Below the pieces are notes generated by a model. It saw nothing but the letters and a program-made list of their open reading frames with translations. It was not told where the DNA came from and did no database searches. A DNA stretch of 64,000 bases. Origin: Veillonella agrestimuris. GTDB lineage: Bacteria > Bacillota > Negativicutes > Veillonellales > Veillonellaceae. The stretch lies in NCBI RefSeq assembly GCF_943193065.1, contig NZ_CALPCS010000006.1, positions 44,157 to 108,156 on the forward strand. The letters are read 5' to 3'. Positions 18,692-27,753 of this stretch are shown piece after piece (positions within the stretch are counted from its first letter, which is position 1; each line of letters opens with the position of its first letter). The position numbers and the translations under genes are program-made.

Positions 18692-21616
18692 ATGAGAAAA
18701 ACATTATTAATGGCTGCTGTACTTGGTACACTTAGTGCACCAGTATGGGCTGCTACGGAAACATTTATTGGTGGTGCAGATAATAGTACTAATATTAGTA
18801 ATCTATCAACTATTCAAACAGTAGGATATCAATTAAATGGTGCTCGTACCACAACATCTATTACAGAAGGTAGTGGCTCTGGTGTAGTTGGTACATCTAC
18901 ATCAGGTAGTGGTGCAAAAACATTTGCTGCTGTATTAACGGATCGTCGACTTGCTGGTGGTACTGGTGATGGATTATATAATACAGCACTTACTTATACT
19001 GATGCTGATGGTAATACTCAAAATGCCTATATTTCTCCTGTATTAACAAAAGTAACATATGATACAGATACAAGAAATGGTATAATTAATGTCCTTGGCC
19101 AAAATATTTCTGGTGTCGGCGTAGCTAAAATGAATGATAAATTAACTTTAGCAAATATGAATAACTATTCTCAACCAGGTCTTTCTGATGGGATTACATA
19201 CAATATGTTAAATGATGATATTGTTCAAACTGCATTAAATGCCCATGCTACAGGAATTAATGCATTGGCTGATGCTGCTGCAAATCTTGACACACGTATT
19301 ACTAATTTGACAATTAATAGTGGCAGTGGAAACTGGTCATATACAGATCGAGAAGGTAATAAAGTTGTAAAAGGAACAGACGGTAATTATTACAAAGAAT
19401 CTGATTTAGATGCATCTGGTGCTCCTAATACAGGTGCTACTGCAGTTGATACTAGTAATATCGTAAATAGTGCTGTTAATGTAGATGGTACAACTACAAA
19501 CCCTACAGTAATTAGCAATGTAGCTGATGCAGTAAAAGCTAATGATGCTGTCAATAAAGGCCAATTAGATAAAGCTGTAGCAGCAGCTAAAACAACAGTT
19601 TCTGCTGGTAATAATGTAACAGTAACATCAGAAGTTAATAAAGAAAATGGTAGCACTGATTATAAAGTAGCTGTTAATAAAAACTTAACTGGTTTAGAAA
19701 CAGTAGAAGTAGTAAAAGATGGTATTACTACTACAATTGATGAAAAAGGTGTAGGTGTTACTGATGGTACTAAAGCTGCTATTTACAACCAAGATGGCAT
19801 GAGTGTAACTGACGGTACTAATACTACTATTGTTGCACCTGGTGGTATGTTGGTAACTGATGGCACGAATACAGCTATTTACGATGCAAATGGTGTTAAA
19901 GCTGGTGATGTGAGCATTACAAATAATGGCGTTGATGCAGGTAACAAAACTATTATTAATGTAGCTGATGCAGTGAATGCTACTGATGCTGTTAACAAAG
20001 GACAATTAGATAAGGCTGTAAGTGATTTAGACAAATCTGTAGCAGCAGCTAAAACAACGGTTTCTGCTGGTGATAATGTAACAGTAACACCAAGTGCTAA
20101 TGCAAATGGTAGCACTGATTATAAAGTAGCTGTTAATAAAGATCTTACGGGTTTAAATTCTGTAGAAGTAGAAAATAATGGTGTAACTACTCGAACAGAT
20201 GAAAATGGCGTATTTGTTACTGATGGTACTACTGGTGCTATTTATAATCAAAATGGTGTAAATGTAAGTGATGGAACGAATAATACTGTTGTTTCACCAG
20301 GCGGTATGATGGTAACTGACGGTACTAATACAGCTATATATGATGCAAATGGCATAAAAGCAGGCGACACAAAAGTGACAAATAAAGGTATTACTATTGG
20401 TGATATCAATATTACAAAAGATGGTGGCATCAATGCAGGTAACAAAACTATTACTAATGTAGCTGATGCAGTAAATGATACTGATGCTGTAAATAAAGGC
20501 CAAATGGACAAAGCAATTGCTGGTTCTAAAGTAACTTTAACAGAAGGTAATAATATTGCTATTACACCAACTACAAATACAGATGGAAGCACTAATTATG
20601 AAGTAGCTCTTGCTAAAGATTTAACAGGTCTTAACTCTGTAACTGTAGAAAACGGTGGTGTTAAAACAATAACTGATGGTTCTGGAGTAACAGTATCTAA
20701 TGGTACTAAATCTACTACATATGGTCCGGATGGTATCAAAGCAGGTAATGTAACTATTACTAGCGATGGTATTAATGCAGGTAATACAGTAATTAGCAAT
20801 GTAGCTGATGGTGTAAATCCTACAGATGCAGTTAATAAAGGTCAATTAGATGCGATTTCTAATGGTACTAAGCAATTATCTAATCGTTTAGATAAAGTAG
20901 GTGCTGGTGCAGCAGCATTAGCAGCGTTACATCCATTGGATTTCAATCCAGATGATAAATGGAACTTCGCAGTTGGTTATGGTAACTATGCTGGTGAAAA
21001 TGCTATGGCAGTAGGTGCTTTCTACCGTCCAAACGAAGACACTATGTTTAGCGTAGCTGGTAATATGGGTAACGGCGAAAACATGATCAACGCTGGTGTA
21101 TCTTTCAAATTAGGTCAATCTAGCGGTGTAACAAATAGCCGTGTAGCAATGGCTCAAGAAATTAAAAACCTTAAAAATTCCGTTGATATGTTGATGAAAC
21201 AAAACCAAGTATTAGCTAATACAATTGGCGAAATGAGCGGAAAACAAATGATGTCTGATGGTGATTTCAGCGATGTACCAATGGATCACTGGGCATATGG
21301 TTATGTAAAATCCTTAGCACAACAAGGTATTATTGAAGGCTATCCAGATGGCATGTTCAAAGGCGACTTAGCGATGACTCGTTATGAATTTGCTGCTCTT
21401 CTTTACCGTGCATTACAAGCAGGTGCTACTATTGATGGCGATATGAAACGCGCTATTGATGAGTTCAAACCTCAATTAGAACGTGTTCGTTTAGCTGATA
21501 CATTCCGTATTGATCGCGTTTCTGGTAAAGATAACGACCGTCATAAAGTTGACCGCGTTCGTGTAAATGGTCAAAAAGGCCGCGACGTATATGGTAACCA
21601 CATTACTGTAAAATAA
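18692..21616 (+). CDS. Trimeric autotransporter adhesin with C-terminal SLH domain
   Basis: 974-residue surface adhesin. A signal peptide ends near VWAA. The passenger has about three diverged repeat blocks, each with a YadA-type neck (NVADAVNATDAVNKGQLDKAV-like) and GTNTAIYDANG segments. A YadA-like membrane anchor follows at about 731-809 (KVGAGAAALAALHPLDF ... GVSFKLGQS). Beyond the anchor come a short coiled coil, an S-layer homology domain (about 858-905, DVPMDHWAYGYVKSLAQQGI) and a basic tail. The SLH part should face the periplasm and bind peptidoglycan, tethering the trimer to the wall. Terminator at 21633. Confidence 0.92.
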   Translation: MRKTLLMAAVLGTLSAPVWAATETFIGGADNSTNISNLSTIQTVGYQLNGARTTTSITEGSGSGVVGTSTSGSGAKTFAAVLTDRRLAGGTGDGLYNTALTYTDADGNTQNAYISPVLTKVTYDTDTRNGIINVLGQNISGVGVAKMNDKLTLANMNNYSQPGLSDGITYNMLNDDIVQTALNAHATGINALADAAANLDTRITNLTINSGSGNWSYTDREGNKVVKGTDGNYYKESDLDASGAPNTGATAVDTSNIVNSAVNVDGTTTNPTVISNVADAVKANDAVNKGQLDKAVAAAKTTVSAGNNVTVTSEVNKENGSTDYKVAVNKNLTGLETVEVVKDGITTTIDEKGVGVTDGTKAAIYNQDGMSVTDGTNTTIVAPGGMLVTDGTNTAIYDANGVKAGDVSITNNGVDAGNKTIINVADAVNATDAVNKGQLDKAVSDLDKSVAAAKTTVSAGDNVTVTPSANANGSTDYKVAVNKDLTGLNSVEVENNGVTTRTDENGVFVTDGTTGAIYNQNGVNVSDGTNNTVVSPGGMMVTDGTNTAIYDANGIKAGDTKVTNKGITIGDINITKDGGINAGNKTITNVADAVNDTDAVNKGQMDKAIAGSKVTLTEGNNIAITPTTNTDGSTNYEVALAKDLTGLNSVTVENGGVKTITDGSGVTVSNGTKSTTYGPDGIKAGNVTITSDGINAGNTVISNVADGVNPTDAVNKGQLDAISNGTKQLSNRLDKVGAGAAALAALHPLDFNPDDKWNFAVGYGNYAGENAMAVGAFYRPNEDTMFSVAGNMGNGENMINAGVSFKLGQSSGVTNSRVAMAQEIKNLKNSVDMLMKQNQVLANTIGEMSGKQMMSDGDFSDVPMDHWAYGYVKSLAQQGIIEGYPDGMFKGDLAMTRYEFAALLYRALQAGATIDGDMKRAIDEFKPQLERVRLADTFRIDRVSGKDNDRHKVDRVRVNGQKGRDVYGNHITVK

Positions 21617-21632
21617 AAAGTGATTTACATAC

Positions 21633-21667
21633 AAAAATACCAAGAGATAGTATCTCTTGGTATTTTT
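21633..21667. terminator. Terminator of the autotransporter gene
   Basis: A perfect 17-bp inverted repeat with a single central base (21633-21649 and 21651-21667) begins with five A and ends with five T, 16 bases after the stop codon. The following 21668-21930 is AT-rich with no recognisable gene. Confidence 0.85.
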
Positions 21668-21933
21668 GCGTTTATATGTTGTTATATAGGAATAGTAAGT
21701 TATCATTTGAGAGAGAAATGATATAATTTACATGCTATATAGTAAATGAACATAGTACTAATTGGAGAGCATGACTATTATTTACTATATAGGTATAGGT
21801 ATAGGGAGAGTCTTACTATTCTATATATAGGATACCACATATAATTAAATAATTGTATTCTTTCTTAAATTTTATTCTACAATTAAGCCGATTTATAATA
21901 TATTTGATATATGATTTTTAAAATTTACAGTGC

Positions 21934-21939
21934 TATACT
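21934..21939 (+). promoter_or_regulatory. Extended -10 promoter of holin-like toxin 2
   Basis: TGCTATACT (21931-21939) is an extended -10 element like that of module 1. Transcription would start near 21946, next to the 5' inverted-repeat arm at 21948. Confidence 0.55.
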
Positions 21940-21988
21940 ATACATAAGATAGCAAGCGAGTTAGGCTCATCGTTAAGGCGGTGATACT

Positions 21989-22057
21989 ATGAGAGTTTAT
22001 GAAGCGTTATCATTGATGATAGCTTTTGCAACACTTATAGTCATGATTCTTAAATAG
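21989..22057 (+). CDS. Holin-like type I toxin peptide, module 2
   Basis: 22-residue peptide beginning MRVYEALSLMIAFATL, a close match to the known holin-like toxin pattern (xYEALSLMIAFG). It has the same GGCGGTGAT ribosome site as module 1. The mRNA ends can pair over long range: 21948-21958 (GATAGCAAGCG) with 22140-22150 exactly, and 21962-21971 (TAGGCTCATC) with 22120-22129 exactly. The peptide should insert in the membrane. No function other than toxin of a type I module is suggested. Confidence 0.78.
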   Translation: MRVYEALSLMIAFATLIVMILK

Positions 22058-22156
22058 AAAAATGACCTAACGCGTAATGCACTAGGCCATTTCTCAAGTC
22101 TATTTTTAATTAACTTTGAGATGAGCCTAGCGCAGCACACGCTTGCTATCCCTTTA
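22056..22156 (-). ncRNA. Antisense antitoxin RNA, module 2
   Basis: Predicted minus-strand RNA of about 100 nt. Its extended -10 (TGCTATAAT; TATAAT is the complement of 22163-22168) is identical to that of module 1. The terminator is a stem of 22083-22092 with 22060-22069 (AAATGGCCTA pairing TAGGTCATTT) followed by a T-rich end. It overlaps the last bases and 3' region of the toxin mRNA, as expected for an antitoxin RNA. Confidence 0.6.
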
Positions 22157-22226
22157 TCTATTATTATAGCATATGTAGGATAAGTAGAATAGAGTAAATA
22201 AGATTGATTGAAGGTATATGGGTAAG

Positions 22227-22305
22227 AAAATACACCCCTGGAAAAGCGACTTTAACCCTGCCGTAGGCAGACCTGGTTATTGGAGCTTTTTTGGGGGTGT
22301 ATTTT
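22227..22305. terminator. Structured bidirectional hairpin element, copy 2
   Basis: Second copy of the element at 13983-14060. A long stem (22227-22247 with 22285-22305) has 12 perfect outer pairs and an inner CTGCCGTAGGCAG hairpin. It lies just beyond toxin module 2 and at the end of the leftward CNNM gene, and both flanks are T-rich on their own strands. It probably terminates the CNNM gene and any rightward transcript. Confidence 0.7.
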
Positions 22306-22335
22306 TATCTAAATACGCTAGATGTATTTTTTATA

Positions 22336-23772
22336 CTATTCTTCTACCGGTTCTTCAACAACTGGTGGTTCATAAGTGACGAGGATTTTATCAATACGTG
22401 TATTGTCCATGTCTACTACTTCAAAGGTGTAGCCTTCCCAAGAGGTTTTATCGCTTTCACGAGGAATGCGGCCAAAGAGAAGGTTTAATAGACCACCCAT
22501 GGTTTTGTATAAATCGTCTTCTTCACGAGGCAGTTCTTTGTCGATGTGAAAGAAGTCTTTAAATTCGTCAATATCGAGGAGGCCATTGACGAGCCAGGAG
22601 CCGTCGCCTCGTTCGATGATGCGGTTCTCTTCTTCTTGCATTTCTTCTTCGCCAGATGGCATAAGACCGACGATTTCTTCCATAATGTCGTGTAATGTGA
22701 CGAGGCCTGTAAATCCACCGTACTCGTCGAGGACGATGGTTTCGTGAACACCTTCTGTACGGAAAATATTGAGCAGTTTCATGAGGGATAGAGACTCTGG
22801 CACGAGGACCGGTTCTTTTAGACAAGATGTAATAATAGATCGTAGTGAAGTATGAGAGGTATCTATTTTGGAATCCGTAGATTGCTTAGATTGAGCAGAA
22901 TGTCGCGTAGTAGCTGGTGTGTTAGCGGCGTTGCTTTCACCTTGCATGAGCTGCACTAGTACGTCGGATACGGTAATAAACCCTTTGAATTCGTCTAAGG
23001 AATCTTCGCCTACAGGAATACGTTGATAATTTGATGTTTTGAGAACATCCATAATTTCGTCGGCGTCACTATTGAGGTCGATCCAACGGAGTTGAGTCCG
23101 CGGTGTCATAACATCACCAGCATTCATATCCGCCAAGTGGAATATATTTTCTACTAAAATAGGCTCTTCCTCTTCGTAAGCGCCCATGGCCACACCTTCA
23201 GTAAGCATTTTATTGATTTCTGATTCTGTTACGGGTGCTTCTTCTTTATTTTTGACACCTAATACTTTCAGCAAACCTTCTGTAGATAGGCCTAAAAACA
23301 GTACAATAGGTTTCAATACCTTTGAAAGCCATGAAATAGGCTTAGCTACGATGAGCGCAATGGATTCAGGATTGTTAAGAGCTAATCGTTTTGGCACTAA
23401 TTCACCCATGACGAGGGATAAATAAGTAATAATAGCTACGATTAAAAAGGAACTGATAGACGCAGCATAGGCATTAATGCTAGGGAATGCTTTCACCAAT
23501 AATTGTTCAAGAGGAGCGGAAAAAGTGGCACCTGAGTACAAACCTGTTAAGACGCCGATTAAGGTAATGCCGATTTGAATGGTCGATAACATTTCGTTTG
23601 GATTGTCTGCTAAATCCACTGCTTTTTTGGCGCTTTCATTGCCGTCCTCAGCCATTTCCTCAAGGCGGCGCTTGTTAGCATTTACGATAGCTAGCTCAGT
23701 CATTGAGAAGAGTCCGTTCGCAATGATTAAGGCAATAATGATAATAAAATCTAAGGTCAGATCACTGTCCAT
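22336..23772 (-). CDS. CNNM/CorC-HlyC family membrane protein
   Basis: 478-residue membrane protein. An N-terminal DUF21 (CNNM) domain covers about 1-195 (IIALIIANGLFSMTELAIV..., several helices). A pair of CBS domains (about 205-385) is interrupted by a Ser/Thr-rich stretch at about 285-310. A C-terminal CorC_HlyC domain (about 390-470) follows. The family is often called hemolysin-like, but related proteins take part in magnesium or other cation homeostasis. AAGGAG lies upstream of the ATG. Monocistronic and leftward. Confidence 0.88.
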   Translation of the reverse strand: MDSDLTLDFIIIIALIIANGLFSMTELAIVNANKRRLEEMAEDGNESAKKAVDLADNPNEMLSTIQIGITLIGVLTGLYSGATFSAPLEQLLVKAFPSINAYAASISSFLIVAIITYLSLVMGELVPKRLALNNPESIALIVAKPISWLSKVLKPIVLFLGLSTEGLLKVLGVKNKEEAPVTESEINKMLTEGVAMGAYEEEEPILVENIFHLADMNAGDVMTPRTQLRWIDLNSDADEIMDVLKTSNYQRIPVGEDSLDEFKGFITVSDVLVQLMQGESNAANTPATTRHSAQSKQSTDSKIDTSHTSLRSIITSCLKEPVLVPESLSLMKLLNIFRTEGVHETIVLDEYGGFTGLVTLHDIMEEIVGLMPSGEEEMQEEENRIIERGDGSWLVNGLLDIDEFKDFFHIDKELPREEDDLYKTMGGLLNLLFGRIPRESDKTSWEGYTFEVVDMDNTRIDKILVTYEPPVVEEPVEE

Positions 23773-23878
23773 GTATAATTGCTCCTTGTATAGAATGAAA
23801 TGAGTAATACTATTATTATATCATACTGGGTTACATGGTATACTAGATTATATAAAAGTAATGAAGTAGGATATGATT

Positions 23879-24478
23879 ATGAACACTGACGAGCAACAAT
23901 GGGAACACATCTTGAATATAAAAACAGCGGGTCGTGATGATAGTCACTCCGATTGGGAGCATCATCCGTACGAGCCTACCGATTATCCTGTGCTAGAGCG
24001 TTTGGCTAACACGGGGTACATCGGGAAACGTAATACATTGCTCGATTACGGCAGTGGCAAGGGGCGAGTGAGTATTTTTATGGCTTACCAAACGGGATGC
24101 CAGTCTATCGGTATTGAATATGATGAGCGCCTCTATGCGCGGGCTGTCGTGAACGGTGAAAGCGATGCCGCCCGGAACCGTGTGTCTTTTGTCCTCGGTG
24201 ACGCAGCTACGTATGTAGTACCTCCTGAAGTAGATCGATGCTTTTTCTTTAATCCATTTTCACTGCATATCATTAAGCGAGTACTTGCCAATATATTCGA
24301 CTCTCTCTATGCATATCCACGGCCTATGCAATTCTTTTTCTATTATCCATCACGAGATACGGAAGCTTTTCTCAATGAACACTGGCGATTGCAATTAATA
24401 GAAACCTTACCATGTGATGATTTATTTGATGAAGAGGACGAAAAAGAGAAAATACTGATATATAGCGTTTTATGTTAG
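23879..24478 (+). CDS. Class I SAM-dependent methyltransferase
   Basis: 199-residue predicted methyltransferase. Motif I is TLLDYGSGKGRVSIFMA (about 52-68), followed by an acidic end of strand 2 (GIEYDERLY) and a C-terminal half with FFFNPFS, where a motif IV sequence would lie. I prefer the ATG at 23879 because the AGTAGG site is 8 bases before it; an ATG at 23873 is too close. Substrate unknown. It is divergent from the CNNM gene across about 100 bases. Confidence 0.75.
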   Translation: MNTDEQQWEHILNIKTAGRDDSHSDWEHHPYEPTDYPVLERLANTGYIGKRNTLLDYGSGKGRVSIFMAYQTGCQSIGIEYDERLYARAVVNGESDAARNRVSFVLGDAATYVVPPEVDRCFFFNPFSLHIIKRVLANIFDSLYAYPRPMQFFFYYPSRDTEAFLNEHWRLQLIETLPCDDLFDEEDEKEKILIYSVLC

Positions 24479-24697
24479 GATATTGGCTCAAGATCATTAT
24501 ATTGTTATGGATAAAAACCTAGTGGAACCAAAATTGAAATTCTCTAGTAAATAGTCTATATTTCAGCGGAAAAGTTTCATCACATTTGATATAATATAAT
24601 ACATTACGATTAATTTTTCATTAATTTAAAAATGATATAATATGTATACCTGTTTTCATTATATTCAGTAAGGCCTAGGCCTTAGAGGAGGTATATC

Positions 24698-25528
24698 ATG
24701 GAACATATTGATGCTAGTGTGATTGATAAAATTCGGAAAGCTTTGATCAATCGATATGACCGGGATCAGCAAATTCAACAACTCATCGAAGAAATCGGTA
24801 CAGAAGAAGGTCTTGGTGAACAAGATTTAATTGTTGTATATCAAGCGTATTTAGAATTGAAGGAACGCATGCAGTATACGGCGAATTTGGTGGATTTGTG
24901 GAATCAAATCGAATCCGTCCAAGACCGTATGAATCTGTTGCATACCTATGACCGCTTAGAAGAGGATTTGTGGCGTCACGACATTGATATTGTGGACACA
25001 GCAGACTTGGAAGATGTTCCGCAAGAGGATGAGAACACTGAGAATCTTGATGAGGAAGACTTTCAGTTTATCGGTGAAGATGATTCTGATGATGAATTAA
25101 ATGCATTTGAAGACGACCTAGAGGATGAACATTTCCAATATGTTGGTGATGATGAAGATTACGATGATAACGCTATGTATTACAACAGTGACGAGAAACA
25201 GGCAAGGTCTAACAAAGAACAAAAAGAATTAGATAAGCAGAAGAAAAAAATAGAGAAGCTTTTGAAAAAACAGATGAAGCGCATTGAAAAAGAATGGGCT
25301 AAGATTTCTGGGAAGTCTAATAAAGGCGATAGAAAAGATAAGAGCTCAAAGAAAAAAGATAAAAAGGACAAGGACGCTAAGAAGAAGGATAAAGAGTCTA
25401 AAAAACATAAAGACTCCAAAAACTACAAAGAAACGAAAGACCTGTTAAAAGCTTTAGACAAACGAGAGAAAAAGGTTAAAAAAGATAAACCGAAACAAGA
25501 GAAATCTAATAAAGAAAAAAAGAAATAG
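24698..25528 (+). CDS. Hypothetical protein with acidic middle and lysine-rich tail
   Basis: 276-residue protein that I do not recognise. Residues 1-100 are predicted helical, 100-160 are strongly acidic (EDDSDDELNAFEDDLEDE), and 165-276 form a very lysine-rich, coiled-coil-like tail. No signal peptide or membrane segment is seen. AGGAGG lies 8 bases upstream, and a TATAAT at 24636 could be its promoter. The polyampholyte layout would suit a nucleic-acid or ribosome-associated protein, but that is a guess. Confidence 0.7.
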   Translation: MEHIDASVIDKIRKALINRYDRDQQIQQLIEEIGTEEGLGEQDLIVVYQAYLELKERMQYTANLVDLWNQIESVQDRMNLLHTYDRLEEDLWRHDIDIVDTADLEDVPQEDENTENLDEEDFQFIGEDDSDDELNAFEDDLEDEHFQYVGDDEDYDDNAMYYNSDEKQARSNKEQKELDKQKKKIEKLLKKQMKRIEKEWAKISGKSNKGDRKDKSSKKKDKKDKDAKKKDKESKKHKDSKNYKETKDLLKALDKREKKVKKDKPKQEKSNKEKKK

Positions 25529-25533
25529 CCCTA

Positions 25534-25632
25534 GTGTCTCATAAGCACAGTGCTGCGGCCTACAATGAGAAGGACCGAGGCTGTGGCAAATGTAAGCGCT
25601 GTAAAGGGCGTAAGTGTAAACGGTATATTTAA
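25534..25632 (+). CDS. Possible cysteine-rich mini-ORF
   Basis: A 32-codon GTG-started frame begins 5 bases after the stop of the preceding gene. It encodes a basic peptide ending in GCGKCKRCKGRKCKRY, with four cysteines. There is no good ribosome site, but translational coupling is possible. It is not the preceding frame continued. Such a dense CxxC cluster is unusual by chance. Existence is uncertain. Confidence 0.25.
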   Translation: MSHKHSAAAYNEKDRGCGKCKRCKGRKCKRYI

Positions 25633-25707
25633 TAGAAAACATAGTTACTTAACAATCAATAGAGAAGAAAAACGTATTTGTTATGAGGAAGAATTAAGGT
25701 TCACATA

Positions 25708-27678
25708 ATGTATATAAGGGATAATGGTATGCAGGGAGAGATGGCGAGTCCTTGGCAACGATGGGTCACAGGCATACAGCAAGAAGCGAAAGCACTCGCA
25801 TTTTTTGCTGTTTTATTAACTATATTTCGTATTGTATTTTTAATTATATTTCAATTGCAATTGGCAAACGCTTCTATAGCGGATATAGGTATGTCCTTGT
25901 GGTTGGGGTTTCGGTTGAGCCTAAAAACAGTAGGTTTTATTTCCTTGGTAGGATTAGTTATAGCAACGATACCAAAGGTATTGAATCTTCGATGGCCGGC
26001 ACAAACGATTCGTACTGTTTGGTATAGTATTGTTACTGTTATCCTTACATTGTTATTCTTTGGGCGAATTCCATTTTATAGGATCTTTAACTCTTCCTAT
26101 AATGCTATGCTTATTAATGGTAAAAACGACGACATATCTGCCATTATTAATACAGCTATTAATGAATACCATGCTATTCCCTTTTTGATTGGCGCATTGA
26201 TGACTAGTTCTTTGCTGTGCTGGTTATTGGTGAAAGTATTACATACGCATACGTCTGATTGGTATCCTAAAACTAGAAACACACAAATTGGTACTGCTAT
26301 AGCAAGTGTGATAGGTCTTGCTGTTCTCTTTGTGCTATTTCGTTTTGGTGGAGCCTTTTCCTATACACATTCTATTAACTGGGAAAGCGCAGCTCGTCTT
26401 AATTCTAATGTGTTAAATGAAGCAATTTTAGATGATGTACAGGCCTTATATCGAGTAAGAACTATTGCAAAACGGATTCATGCACTAGAAACTGTACAAT
26501 TAACTGCAGATGAATTAAAAGCGGCTATTTCACAAGTGGGTGGTAATCCATATAGTAAAACCTTTGATGAGGCTTTCACTAAGACGATTACGACGCAGCG
26601 TTTAGAAACAGCGCCGCAATCGATCCATGTTATTCTTGGGGAGTCTTATGGATTATGGCCGTTTTTACCAGAATTTAACAAACTCGGCACTTATATTGTA
26701 GGACAAGGGCGTAGTATTGAGCAGAAACAAAATGCGATGCATACGCAATATGCATTGGCTCAAGGAACGGGTACAATGCCTGCTATTAACGGATTATTAA
26801 CAGGTATGCCCGATGTAGGGTTGTATCCAAACTACGAAAAGGTTAGTTATGAAGCTCCTTATGGGTTAGGTATTGCGTCGGTTATGAAACAATTGGGATA
26901 CAAAACCGTATTCTGGTATGGTGGATTCAGTACATGGCAAAATGTGAAAGATTTTGCTTTGTCTCAAGGATTTGATGAATTTCATGATGCATCGGAAATA
27001 GACAGCACTGCTGTCAATGCGTGGGGCGTTGATGATGGTGATTTATTTAAGGCTATTTCTGCGTATATGGATGCCCATAGAGGTGAAAAGATTATCAACG
27101 TCATTATGACTACCTCGAATCATCCACCGTATAGCATCAATATAGAGAAAGAAGGCTTTAATAGTAGTTATGTAGCATCTAATTTGCCTAAGTCTATAGC
27201 GAATACAGAACAACAAATTAAGGAGTTAGGTCATATTTGGTACGCCGATCACGTAATGGGACAATTCGTCCAACGTGAAGAGCAGCAAGACCCGTCGGCG
27301 TTGTTTGTCATTACTGGAGACCATAGTGAACGATTTACCTTTGCTAGCGAAGAGGGACCTCAAGTGACATCAACGATTCCATTAATTTTTTATGGTAAAG
27401 GTATACAACAAGAGTGGTTAGGGCAGGAATCGTTTGGTATGAGTATTCAAATGATACCTACCTTAGCTGAGCTTGTCGGCCGTCCAGGGCAAACCTATAC
27501 ATCTATGGTACCGAGTCTATTTGATTCATACCCATTCGTATTTAATCATCGATTATGGATGGATTCCACAGGGATTCATGGGGAACATCAACCTATGCCT
27601 GGAGAATACCGTGAGACTATGGATACATTGAGAACATTGGCAGCGTGGCGCATGAAACAGGGGAATGTGATACATTAA
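25708..27678 (+). CDS. LTA-synthase-like sulfatase-family membrane enzyme
   Basis: 656-residue protein with about five N-terminal helices (1-235) and an extracytoplasmic sulfatase/alkaline-phosphatase-type domain. Visible metal and catalytic sites are GESYGLWP (about 311), GTGTMPAI with the likely nucleophile threonine (about 354) and TGDHSERF (about 537). The family includes lipoteichoic acid synthase and phosphoglycerol or phosphoethanolamine transferases. In a diderm next to glycan genes, modification of LPS or another envelope glycan is more likely than LTA synthesis. AAGG precedes the ATG; an alternative ATG at 25729 has an equally good site. Confidence 0.83.
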   Translation: MYIRDNGMQGEMASPWQRWVTGIQQEAKALAFFAVLLTIFRIVFLIIFQLQLANASIADIGMSLWLGFRLSLKTVGFISLVGLVIATIPKVLNLRWPAQTIRTVWYSIVTVILTLLFFGRIPFYRIFNSSYNAMLINGKNDDISAIINTAINEYHAIPFLIGALMTSSLLCWLLVKVLHTHTSDWYPKTRNTQIGTAIASVIGLAVLFVLFRFGGAFSYTHSINWESAARLNSNVLNEAILDDVQALYRVRTIAKRIHALETVQLTADELKAAISQVGGNPYSKTFDEAFTKTITTQRLETAPQSIHVILGESYGLWPFLPEFNKLGTYIVGQGRSIEQKQNAMHTQYALAQGTGTMPAINGLLTGMPDVGLYPNYEKVSYEAPYGLGIASVMKQLGYKTVFWYGGFSTWQNVKDFALSQGFDEFHDASEIDSTAVNAWGVDDGDLFKAISAYMDAHRGEKIINVIMTTSNHPPYSINIEKEGFNSSYVASNLPKSIANTEQQIKELGHIWYADHVMGQFVQREEQQDPSALFVITGDHSERFTFASEEGPQVTSTIPLIFYGKGIQQEWLGQESFGMSIQMIPTLAELVGRPGQTYTSMVPSLFDSYPFVFNHRLWMDSTGIHGEHQPMPGEYRETMDTLRTLAAWRMKQGNVIH

Positions 27679-27753
27679 GTTTCGGTCTTTTTTATTCTGT
27701 GGGTATTTTAATCGTGAATAGATTCTATATTGTATTGTAAAAAGGAAATAGGT

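Noticed and set aside
19390..20845. Several leftward ORFs opposite the autotransporter
   Set aside because: They are mirror frames of a repetitive Thr/Asn/Val-rich gene, lack ribosome sites and repeat with its internal repeats.
24698..25528. The acidic/lysine-rich ORF as a chance frame
   Set aside because: It has an AGGAGG site, a promoter-like TATAAT and non-repetitive N-terminal codons, so I accept it as a gene of unknown function.
25708..27678. True lipoteichoic acid synthase
   Set aside because: The family fits, but a diderm Negativicute is not expected to make lipoteichoic acid, and the glycan context suggests another phosphate-group transfer.
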